Below, piece by piece: positions 48,682 to 58,917 of a stretch of 64,000 nt of DNA. The DNA is from Oxytricha trifallax. Lineage: Eukaryota; Ciliophora; Spirotrichea; Sporadotrichida; Oxytrichidae. Position 1 is the first letter of the stretch; each line of letters begins with the position of its first letter. The notes under the pieces were generated by a model. It saw nothing but the letters and a program-made list of their open reading frames with translations. It made no database searches and had not been told where the DNA came from. The position numbers and the translations under genes are program-made. The stretch covers positions 1-64,000 of the forward strand of contig ARYC01001536.1 in assembly GCA_000711775.1 (NCBI GenBank). The letters run 5' to 3'.

Positions 48682-49381
48682 TTCTATTTAATTATATGTT
48701 ATTTGATAAGTCTTAAGCTTTTATTGTAGTTGAAGGGTTTCTTCCTTGTTTAACTAAATATTATATAATAAATATATGTTGATCTTAAAATATAATATGA
48801 CAAATTGGGATATTAATTTTTGATCAGGTTTATGAATCTGATATCATCCCTTAATTCTTAAGAATTATTTCATTCAAGAATGCAATTTTTTTATTATGAT
48901 AAATATATATTAAACTATTTTTATTGTGTTAGAGTGTTTTGTAAAATAATTGATTGCTGTATTTTTAATTTTATACTATTAATTTTCTTTTTTTTTTTAA
49001 ACTTTCTTGAATTTTTCTTTAATGTCATTCACACAAAACTAAGAAAAAAATTTTCAATAATTCTTTTTGTAAATTAATTAAAATTAAGTAAAATCTCTAT
49101 TTCATTATCATTATATATCTCAATTAAAAGCTAAGGATTGCATTGCAAATGCATGATATTTTTATATAAATTTAAAATAAAATTTAAATTTATTCTAATC
49201 AAATAAATTTTGATTATAATCAAATAAATTTTTATTATAATCAAATAAATTTTTATTATAATCAATTATAAAATGAAAAAAATAGCTTCACATAAATGAT
49301 TTGATAAAAATAAATATTCGATGTTTTATTTTCTCATTCAGTAATATGAGGTTTATAATGCAATAAATAACTATAATTGAA
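48682..49381. other. AT-rich spacer between tandem copies 1 and 2
   Basis: About 700 bp. Holds the tandem repeat at 49198-49265 and otherwise low-complexity AT. Part of it (49325-49381) is nearly identical to the 3' flank of copy 3 (58852-58917), so the duplicated unit extends beyond the coding region. Confidence 0.5.
49198..49265. repeat. 21 bp tandem repeat, about three units
   Basis: Unit AATCAAATAAATTTTNATTAT, repeated head to tail in the spacer. Simple minisatellite. Confidence 0.7.
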
Positions 49382-52300
49382 TCACAACTTCAAATCGTCA
49401 ACTGATTTCTTGATATCTGAAACTATTTTTTCGCATTATTCAAGAGCCTTAACTTCATTTTCCACATATTTTCTAAGTTATTCTTCTGTAATTTAAAATA
49501 TATTATCAACAAATATTGCATAATCAAAACCTAAAACCCCTTATTTAGGTTTATAAGTGCTTTGATTTGTAGGGAATTTGTTAGGGGCTGGGGTTATTAA
49601 TTAAATGCAATACAAAATTAGCAAGATTTTGGGGTCTATTTATGATGAATAATATGATTTAGTGTTTAAACTGCGATATGGATGTGATATAAACAGTGAA
49701 TAAGTTAAACCAGTACTTAACTTTAAGTCTATTGCACTGCTCTTACTGTTCGATCTCAATTCCTTATAGCAGTATAACTAAAGCAATAATAGCTGAATTC
49801 TATGCCTTAGAGGAGTCAAAGTTTCTATAGAAGCATATTGACTATCTAATTAATGAAAAAACTTTGAAGTATTTGGCTCACTTCTCTCTCGACCAACGAG
49901 CTACTATGTTTCATCGCCAGTTCCCTGAGTTGAAGATCTCTGCTTAGTCTATAGCCAACATCTATAAACGAAATGGTATCTCTTACAAAGGTGTGAATCG
50001 TATCAAGAGAGTGATTGATTTCACTCTGCCATTTTACAACAACAACTTAAATTATATTTATAATTAAATGCAGAGAGCCTAATAGAATAATATTAAGTTT
50101 ATACATGCTGACGAGGCTGTGTTTACCTTCAACACTTTCATCTAGAAGTCTTGGTATAAGAGGCATAGTAATATAGAAGTATATGACTTAAAAGTCAAGG
50201 TATAAACAATGGCAATTTTTGGAGGTATTAGCGAGCATGCTGGTTTAGAAACTTATGTTATTCATCCTCACTCTAATAAGACAGAGCAGTATATTAAGCT
50301 CTTAGAGCAGCTGAGAGAGAAGTCCCATGAACAAGAGATTATACTGCTTATTGATAATCTTTTTGCTCATAAGACTTAAGAAACAAGGAAAAGCTATGAA
50401 CAACTTTGAATAACGCCAATGTTCAACGTAGGTTACAGTCCATAGTTTAATGGAATTGAGTTCTACTGGGGTATATTTAAAGGTCATTACAAGAAACTGT
50501 TGCTATACCACTTGATGCATGAAGTAGACTTTATTAAAAACTCAGCAAAGAGAGTAAATAATTAATGGGCTTAAAAGTATTATAAAGATGGGAAAGTGAA
50601 TGTATATAAATAATTTTTGTAGTTAAGTTAATGAATATATAAGTCACATTTAAAATTCTTTAGAGGGAGTTGGCTTCTCTTTCATTTCCTCCTCTTAAGG
50701 CTTGCTTGGGCCTAGGTATCTTCCTCTTGCTGCCAACTCCAGCATCTATGTTCATTGACTTTGGAGGCTAAATATTTGAATAAAGTCTCTTGCTTCATAC
50801 TTTGTCTGCGACTTTCGCTCTCTGTGAAGCTTGCTCTATTCCTTCATCAACAAGATGCCAGTACCAGATTTTTCTATAGAGTTAAGCTACAAATTTTACT
50901 TGAAATATAAGGATGCTTCTGCAGCTCTGATATCCAGCTCTCGCTTATCTTGATCCCTTGTTTGTCCTTATCTTCTGAAGAAATGCTGTACCTTTTCTTA
51001 TGAGATTCTTGAATAATTTCTTTAAAGTGATCACCTTTAATTGTTGCAAGTATACCAAAGAAATAGTTTCTTTCAGGTAGTTTATTTGACAACTGCTTCT
51101 TAGTAGTCAGGTACTGCGAAACCTCTGGATTATTCATAGCATCATCATATAAGTTATTCACTGAGATTTCTGGATAATTTGGAATCTCTGCAAACTTTGC
51201 ATCTTAAATTTTCAATGCTTTCTTCTCCTCGGAGAGTATTGCTCTTAGAAATGATATTTTAGTACCTTCCATCGTTGGCAAGAACAAACCAAGTACATAA
51301 TCAGGATGAGTTACTATGAGTTCATTACCTTGCTGCACCAAGTAGCGGTGCAAATCCTCCTTGCTTCTAAATCTTTGAATCAATTCTTGTGCTTGCACTC
51401 TTTTCATTGCATCATTCATTGACTCCATCTTGTTTACAGATCTAAGAAATGATATTCAAATTTAAGTTTATTGATTTCAATTATAAACCTCTGTAAAACT
51501 TACTATTAAATATGGACATCCTATAGGAGGTCAACCTCTAAGTAGGATTGGAGAAGAATTTGAGAACCGGTTTCAAACTTGAGAGATTTATATCAATTTC
51601 TAATGTTATAGTTCCATATTTTTAAATATAAATTGGTACTTACTTAATTAGGAGCAGCTCCTAAAATGCTAGTTCTTATTAGGAGCATTTATTAAAGCTA
51701 GTACTTAATTAGGAGCACCCTAAATTTAATATTGTAGGAATACATTTGATTTGGGAAATTAAAATAGAAATAAATTAATAAATATATAAATTCGTGGCAG
51801 TTAACTTTGTCCTAGCCTAGACAATATGGTACTTGTTCGATAGAGAATTTAAAATCAGCTGGACTTTACTATTGGCGGTACCCCTCTATCGCATCCCTGA
51901 AGTGAGATAAATCGACTTTAATTTTGGCATTAAAATCAACTAAACAAATCACCCAAAATTAAAGTCGATTTAACTCGCTTCAGGGATGCGATAGAGGGGT
52001 ACCGCCAATAGTAAAGTCCAGCTGATTTTAAATTCTCTATCGAACAAGTACCATATTGTCAAGGTTTCCATAAAGTTAACTGCCACGAATTTATATATTT
52101 ATTAATTTATTTCTATTTTAAATTTCCCAAATCAAATGTATTCCAACAATAATAAAATCACAAAATACCTCCTAAAGCAGTACGTACTTAATTAGGTGCA
52201 CCTCCTAAATCGGTACGTACTATAATCAACTTATTATTGAAAGTAAAATTGGTTACTTCCTCACCCATAATTAGAGCTGAATTGTCTCTTAACACTCATA

Positions 52301-55300
52301 ATTCTTCTCTAATACTCTAAGAACTTCCCTTGAAACTTGTAGGCTAGCAAACCTCTTATATAAGCTCTCAGTTATAGAGGCAGTTTTATAATTTTAAATT
52401 CAAATTTAAATATGAGCGCTAAATTTTAGAGAAAAACAACAGCACTTCCATCAAACTAAATTAGACTTACCTTTGGCAACAATAATAAGTGTGATAGCTG
52501 TGAGATGAACTCTCATAAAGAACTACCAGAGCTATCACTTGAGGTCTCTTTTATTAAAATAGAAATTAATAATAGAAAATAAATGGCAAACAAGTGTGTG
52601 GGAGACAGAGAGGAGGAGAAAGGTATTAATGAAATTCCTATACAAACTGAAGAAGTTGAAGTCTATTTTTGTGAGCTATGTGAGAAAGATTGTGCTCATA
52701 AATCAAGCTGGTACAGAAAAAAGAAGGAGCATAGAGAAGCCAAGCTCACTGTATACTTAAAGCATGATAAATGGATGAAAAGTAGGACTGCTTTGAGGGC
52801 CATAAGCAATACTCTCATACAAGAGACTTGAAAAAGCATATATTAAAAGATCACAAGAAAGATATAGAAGTTGAGACTCATGAAGTTGAGCTGAAGCTTC
52901 TCAACAAATGAAAAGTGAGGGAATATTTTAAGGTCGTAGTGCCTGAATAAGCTAGAGAGTTAGAGTACGTTAAGAAGGCACGCAACCAACTGACCTCTGA
53001 AATAACAAAAATTATGATCAAGATTCAATACAAGAAAATGCAGTTCTTGCTTAAATTGACCAAGATACTTCTCTTTAAAGTCACCTAATATTAGAAGACT
53101 CTTTTGATAAGAAAGTTGTCAATGATCATCAATACGCACACAAGGTGTATCCCTTCAACTATCTTTTAAGTGATGATAAATATTAAATGAAGTTTACAAA
53201 TGAGTATCAAGTACTCACTCAAGCAAAGTTTAAAGAGTGTAGTTACTTAATCAAGCTAGATGCTGTTCTCCTTGCCACGGATCATGTTGCTTTCAGACTC
53301 CCATTCTATGAAATGAACCTAAAAGATTTCATAAAAGATCAAAGGAATCATAAGGTACTTGGATAAATAGCAATTCAGACCGTATAAGGTATTAAAGAGC
53401 TTCACAAGTTAGGGTTTGTTCAAAGAGATCTCAAGCCAGAAAATATAATGATAAACTTTTCACCAGTAAGAGTAGTAATAATAGATTTCAACAGAGCTTA
53501 AAGAGTGGAAGTATCAAGACTTGGAACTGTAATGGGAACGCAAGGGTACTATCTAGAAAGAGAGGACTGGAGAGATGGAAAATTTTAGTGAGATGTGTGG
53601 GCTTTAGCTGCAATAATAATAAAGTGCGATATGCCATGCAAGGGATACTACTCGACATGGTGCAAAAAGGATGCAAGGCAAGAATTAAGCAATTTATTGA
53701 CAAAATAAGAGTGTCTCAATCAATGAAGCAAATGGTAGAGTCAATAATAATAAAACCAAACTAAAGATCAGACATATCAATAGAGCAGATGGAGTTGTGA
53801 TTAAGTAAGATAAACTTCAGACCTCTCCCATATGATCCAAAAGTTCATTTTGAGTGATTTAATTAAATACATTTACTATAAATTTCACATTAAAACTTAT
53901 TAATATCTCCAACCCCTAACAAATTCCCTAAAAATCAAAGCACTTATAAACCAATTTAGGAGTTTTGGGGTTTTGAATGTTAGAAAATAGTTTGTGAATG
54001 AAGTCCTTCAAACCGTATTAATCCCAAACAGTTTTATGATCAATTTATATCAATGAAAGCCTAATTGTACAAATGTACTTTGGTATTCCAGGCAATAGTT
54101 TCTTGGCTTCTCTATATTCTTGTCTCTACTCTGCTTTAACAATCTTTTATATGAATAAAATGTTAGAACTTAAAAATCACTTAGACGAGTAATAATTAAA
54201 AATTCTACTGAGTTTATAAAATCTTTTAGTGTTTCTTTCCTTCGCTGTCAGTCTTTAAAAGCTTAACAAGACTTTTGAGCTTGCTATTAAGTTGTCTGAG
54301 GAGTTTTGCATGAGCAACCCAGAACAAGAGCACATCCGCAAATTTTTCCTATCTCTTTGAAAACTTTTGAATTCTCAAGAGAACCTTCTCCATCCCCTAT
54401 ACTTGTAAATTTCTATCAGACTTCATTGTGTCTTTTAAGACAGTTACGAATGTAGTAAAATCGTCAAATTTAAAACGCTTAGAATGTTTACTAGCACAAC
54501 CAATTTGAATTTCTCTACATAGAGTAAACACAATACTTTCCTCAAGCGCAGAAAATAGGTTTGCAGAGGTATCTCCTGTTTTTAAATTTTCTTGAGAAAG
54601 CTGTATAAAGAGTTTGGTTCTCCTTGTAATATCAATTGTGTTAAGTATAGGAAATGCAAATTAAACTGGTCTCTCCATAATATCTTTGAACTATCGAAAT
54701 TAAATAAAGTTACTTAGAATTGCTGGAGTTCTCATCAAAACAATTTTTCCCAATGTTTTTGCTTTTTTGTCAAGTTCAAATAGAGGACATGCTACGTAAG
54801 ATTGACACGGAAATCTTCTTTTAACTTTGCTCAGATTATCTTTACCTATTTCGTTTAATTAATCCATTTTGCTTTAAAAGCTCAAAGTTTTTTATTCTAC
54901 AACTACTGAACTTGATGTACCAATTATTTAATTTTAGGGTTGGTCTACTTCTTCATACTCTCTTGAAATCATATGCTTGATACTTTTATGAGATTATTAT
55001 TCTTCAACTTATTGGAATGAATATTTTGTAACCCAAGCATTGTAATCATGCTAATTGGGTGAGAAGATTACAAAATGTACCTTATGTTAGCTAATTGCTC
55101 TAAGCATCTCATCTTTCTTTAAGAATACCAAAGTTTAAGCTTAAATTACGTCTTGACTAACGTTACTTATGGTAAATTTATCATTAATAATTGCTAGTGT
55201 CTTATTCTCAAGATCTTTAGCTAGGTAGTTTCCTAAGTTATCTTAGGGTTCAAATAGATTTAAGTTCCCATGCATATTATACCAGATTTAAATGTGAATT

Positions 55301-58300
55301 GATTAATAAAATTAAATATATTAATTATTAGCAAACAAATGAAATTCATGCAATCAATAATTGATAAATTTTTTATTTATTTTAGTTAGTTCTAAAATAT
55401 GGAATATCAAATAGTTATTGATAAAAAATGAAAGAAAAATTAAATGATATGGAATATGCATATATTATTAAAAATACTAATTAAGAAATGTTCATATTTT
55501 TTATTATACTTAATTTTAATACAATTTCTGTAATAATATCGTAAAAGTTTGAAACTAGATTGAGGGATTAGCAAGTTTATTGCATGAAATTAACTTCTTA
55601 GATTGTAGTGTTTTCATTAATCACGAAAACAATGTCTTAGTTTGGAGTTGGGGCATAGCTAAATCCTGTTCTAATTTGATAACTGAATGAGTGTATATAA
55701 ATTAATTTGGGAAATATTTTCCTGCCCCTACAGAAGTTTCTAGCCTCAACATTTATATTTGTATTAGACACAAACCCTATATAAAATTTTTTTAAAATTA
55801 AATTTCAAGGATTATATTTATCCATTGTCTCGTTTATTATTATAAATATGTTGCTTTAATTATAAAAATGAAAAATATATGTTTTTTACTTATATTTAAA
55901 AATTTTATCATTAAAAGAGTAATTTATGTTAAAATATGAATTATTAATAACATAATTTATAACAAATTTTTTGAAATTATTTATTTTTTAGTATGGGACA
56001 GGAAAATTCCCTCCAATAAATTTTATAAATTATAATAATTTTAAGGCTATACAGGGGAATGTGTCGTAACTGGCACCTCTAGGATCATCCAAGTTTTATT
56101 AAATCAAAAAAAGAGATTTCAAGAGATACCCTATCTCTTTAGGTACATAAATAAAAAGCTCAATTGGTAGAATAGTTTTGGCTTAGACTATTGGAGCTTC
56201 AATAACAAAGGGCTGAGCCAAGCTTTACCGTCTTCCCTAATATTCAAATTCTAAAGAAGATGTATCAAATTCTCCACCTCCTTGAAGAAGTTTTAATTGA
56301 CATTTTCTTAGGTTTCCTCCAATAATTCTATTAGAGCAATTGTACAACTGAATTCTCACTTTAGAAACTGACCCAGGTTAGAGTGTTCTAAGGCACTAGA
56401 ACTAATGAATTTAAAGTGGGTACTCTATTTTTAACTACTTGGGTTCTCTTTTGACAGCTTTATGGATGTATCTATCAATAGAAGGCATATATAATTTGGG
56501 ACTAAGTAGAGTTTACTCTAACCTTGGTTTTGCTTAAAGTTGTGCATGTTCTGGATAACGTATACTAAATTCTAGTTTTATTGGTATCATCAATGTATTA
56601 GGAGGTGTAATGTTTCGTAGTATTATCTAAGGCAAGTCGCCTTTTATCCATTAATTTTCTTCTATGTGAGCTTCAATATCTGTATGCATAGGTGTTGGCA
56701 TAGTTCCCTTATTAATAACTTCAACATAATTGATGGCTCCTTTTTCACCGGGCTCAATTTACATAATTAATAAAAGATCTAGGATTGATTTTTATTTTAC
56801 GAATAAATGACTTCATCTTCATCGAAAAATTCATGGTAAAATTCAACAAGGTTTAGGTCATACTTATTTTCGTATTTTGCAGGGCCATTGGAAGTTTAAA
56901 CTATGAACATAAATTATCCATCTTAGCCGTTTTTACCATTATGTAGTTTAGCTTAGCAATCGATTCCTTTCTTGCCATTTTTTCCATCTGAACCACCGGG
57001 GTTTGAATGCCAATCGGTTGTAGTTGAGGAAGTTGTATTACCATCTGAATCTGTTGAATAAGAAGTACTCGATGTAGTCCAGGAATAAGAAGATCCACCA
57101 CTGCCGCCTTTTCCACCTGAACCTCCCAACCCATTAGAAACCCCAAAACCCTAAAGTAGTTATTTATTTGCAATTATTTTTTGGATAACGTTGAGAATTA
57201 ACTCCTTGAAAGATCTTTTAGTGTTGGTTTGAAATTATCAATGCTTTTTCCACATGATATTTTATGCAGAGCTTATGTATTTTCATAATAAGTAAAATGC
57301 TGAGTACTTTAGAAAAATGGAGTTTAATTGTTTCAATAGAAGATAAAGAAAGTATATTGAAGAAATTAGTGATTTAAAGAGAAATGAATTCTCCATTATT
57401 TTAAGTAGAAAGAGCGAAAATGTATACTATTTTTCTCAACATACATTATTAAATTAAACATTTTTTAGATATAGGTATGTTATACGAAGTGAACTTAAAT
57501 TTCTATTATTTATAGAATTATAGAAGTTGTTAACAATTTCAAGAGATTGATATACATTTTTTCCCTTTTTTTCCATTAAAGTAGCTCCTATTAAACTAAA
57601 CTTAATAATCAAATTTTATGAATGCTCATAAAATAAATCCAAACTTATTTAAGAGGACTCTTTAATATTAAAACTATATTGAGAATATTAATTATGATAA
57701 TGGAGCCCTCAAAATGGAAAGTTCAAATTCTTAAAAAGTTTAGCAATATGAGAAACTTAACAAAACTAACGAGCGATTTAAGATTACTAAAATTCCCTTT
57801 TTAAAACTATTTTGACTTAATAATTTTAAGAATATGATCATTATGAAAAATTAGGCAAAAGAAACATAAATATTATTAATTGAAAATGAAAATAACATTC
57901 ATTGGAATAAATGAAAAGAGGAAGAAATCTAAATTCCCAAAATTACCCATTTCTTAAAATCTCTCATAAAAAACTAACTATGGGATTTCGAGGTTTTTAT
58001 TAATTCCTTGGTGTCCTCCAAAGCCTCCTTAAACAAGTATAGGACCTAGGAAAGACAAAAGATCCATATCTTCTTCAGCTACAGTGATCTACACAAACCC
58101 ACCTTTACCGGCATCAGCTCCACAAGAACCTGATCCACCGTTTCCACCATTGCCACCATCTCCTCCATCTGAACCACTTGACATGCTTGTTGCATCAGAA
58201 CCATCTGTTCCAGGTCTTCCATCTGCACCTCTTCCGCCATTACCTCCATGACCACCATTTCCACCTCTGGCATCAATTTGAAGGTAATCCTTACTACCTA

Positions 58301-58568
58301 AATTAAAAGTCTAATCGAAACCTTTCAGCCCATTTACTGTGCCTACCACTCTTACACTCTGTTTACTATCCAAGACTCTAAACAAAGTAACATAGGCAGA
58401 TCCTGCATCACCTCCTTTGCTTGCCTTCCCAGCATCAGTTCCGTTTTAACCATGTTAACTCCCATTTATTCCGTGTTGAGCATCTTCGCCCTTCTAACCA
58501 CTGATATAAAAATATTAAAATTAATTTTTTTTATAAAGCAAGCAAATTATTTTATCGATTAAAGCCAT
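49382..58568 (-). CDS. Gly-rich-repeat / helical protein, tandem copy 2, carrying the TBE
   Basis: ATG at 58568 (MALI-SGQKGEDAQHGINGS after an IES), stop TGA 49382-49384. The product parallels copy 3 closely: Gly-rich N-terminus (GGNGGHGGNGGRGADGRPG), Ig-like middle, helical C-terminus ending ITEEQLRKYVENEVKA ... KKSVDDLKL. It is interrupted by at least five IESs: 58506-58559, 57137-58002 (with inverted ends), about 55699-56042 (holding an inverted-repeat element), about 55277-55543, and the TBE-bearing 49501-53989. Joins are in frame at every boundary I could resolve. Excision could therefore still give an intact macronuclear gene despite the 9 kb germline length. Function unknown. Confidence 0.7.
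49642..50634 (+). pseudogene. TBE transposase (DDE, IS630/Tc1-mariner type) with one in-frame TGA
   Basis: ATG 49642 (MMNNMIQCLNCDMD) to TGA 50632-50634. An N-terminal Cys pair motif (CLNCDMD, HCSYCSI) suggests a zinc-binding DNA-contact region. The catalytic triad is recognisable: FIHADEAVF (first D), LLIDNLFAHKTQ (second D) and FNGIEFYWGIF (E). An in-frame TGA at 50407-50409, between the second and third catalytic positions, truncates the product. The rest of the frame is open, so the lesion looks recent. In Oxytricha such transposases take part in genome rearrangement in trans; this copy probably could not. Confidence 0.85.
50847..51428 (-). CDS. TBE 22 kDa protein
   Basis: ATG 51428 (MESMNDAMKRVQAQELIQRF) to TGA 50847-50849, 193 codons with TAA/TAG as Gln, which gives about 22 kDa as expected for the second TBE gene. 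Charged and helical with PERNYFFGILATIKGDHFKE and EDKDKQGIKISESWI. No known domain; role in transposition unknown. The frame is intact. Confidence 0.75.
51732..52149. mobile_element. MITE, family A, nested inside the TBE
   Basis: TA on both sides, with inverted ends TTGTnGGAATACATTTGATT. A near-perfect palindrome with CGTGGCAGTTAACTTTG and GGCGGTACCCCTCTATCGC words shared with 36260-36674. Lies in the non-coding gap between the 22 kDa and 57 kDa genes of the TBE, so the TBE was already in the germline when it landed. Confidence 0.88.
52412..53860 (+). pseudogene. TBE 57 kDa zinc-finger/kinase gene, frameshifted
   Basis: ATG 52412 (MSAKFQRKTTALPSNQ). A zinc-finger segment YFCELCEKDCAHKSSWYRKK is followed by a second, partly frameshifted finger (KHILKDHKK). 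A protein-kinase-like core appears in another frame: HKLGFVQRDLKPENIMI (catalytic loop with QRD in place of HRD) and VVIIDFNRAQR (DFN in place of DFG), then GTQGYYLEREDWRDGKF. At least two frame changes and in-frame TGAs (near 52828, 52908 and 53588) break it. The architecture matches the third TBE gene. Not functional in this copy. Confidence 0.8.
55704..56020. mobile_element. Inverted-repeat element in a copy 2 IES
   Basis: Imperfect about 25 bp ends (TTTGGGAAATATTTTCCTGCCCC... and ...GGGACAGGAAAATTCCCTCC). About 317 bp. Copy 3 has only a short AT-rich IES at this place, so it is a copy-specific insertion. Confidence 0.55.
57137..58002. other. IES, 866 bp, pointer ATTA, with telomere-like inverted ends
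   Basis: ATTA at 57133-57136 and 57999-58002. Excision joins GGHQGIN to GLGGSGGKGG on the minus strand. The IES ends are imperfect inverted repeats of about 30 bp: GAAACCCCAAAACCCTAAAG and the complement of ATGGGATTTCGAGGTTTT. Copy 3 lacks it. Looks like a non-autonomous C4A4-ended element that is itself the IES. Confidence 0.75.
58506..58559. other. IES, 54 bp, pointer GAT, after codon 4 of copy 2
   Basis: GAT at 58503-58505 and 58557-58559. Removal gives MALISGQKGEDAQ. Copy 3 has a 53 bp IES at the equivalent place with a different pointer. Confidence 0.75.
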
Positions 58569-58917
58569 ATGTTTGCTACTTTTATATCTTAACAATTAAT
58601 TACAATTTTATTTATATCTTCTGTTATTTATATCTCGTTTTTATAATAATTTAAATTAAATATTTATGTATATCCACTAATTCTGACGAATTCTTTTTAA
58701 TCATATAGAACTTATTTATTTTAATTTTATATTTTCAAAAATTATTTTAAACAGCTTATAACTTATTTTAATATTTAATTTAAATATAAATAAATCACAA
58801 AAAAACTTTTGCTTCACATAAATGATTTGATCAAAATAAATATTCGATGTTTTATATTCTCATTCAATAATATGAGGTTTATAATGCAATAAATAACTAT
58901 AATTGAATCACAACTTC
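58569..58917. other. Spacer between tandem copies 2 and 3
   Basis: About 350 bp, AT-rich. Its last 65 bp are nearly identical to the 3' flank of copy 2 (49325-49381). Confidence 0.5.

Larger units (their letters stand above)
49525..53975. mobile_element. TBE transposon (telomere-bearing element), full length with decayed genes
   Basis: Inverted termini CAAAACCTAAAACCCC... and ...GGAGTTTTGGGGTTTTG share about 75 bp, including TTTATAAGTGCTTTGATTT. Flanked by AAT on both sides, matching the ANT target duplication. Carries the three TBE genes in the known arrangement: transposase (+), 22 kDa ORF (-), and zinc-finger/kinase 57 kDa ORF (+). It is 4451 bp; without the 418 bp nested MITE it would be about 4.03 kb, close to the usual TBE size. 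Confidence 0.92.
49501..53989. other. IES, 4489 bp, pointer AAAATA, containing a whole TBE
   Basis: AAAATA at 49495-49500 and 53984-53989. Excision gives DFIHKLFQITEEQLRKY on the minus strand, in frame. Outside the TBE only 24 and 14 bp of IES remain, so the original IES was about 35 bp before insertion. Copy 3 has a 44 bp IES at the same place. Confidence 0.8.

Noticed and set aside
49198..49265. CRISPR-like array
   Set aside because: Contiguous AT-rich minisatellite without spacers, in a eukaryotic germline.
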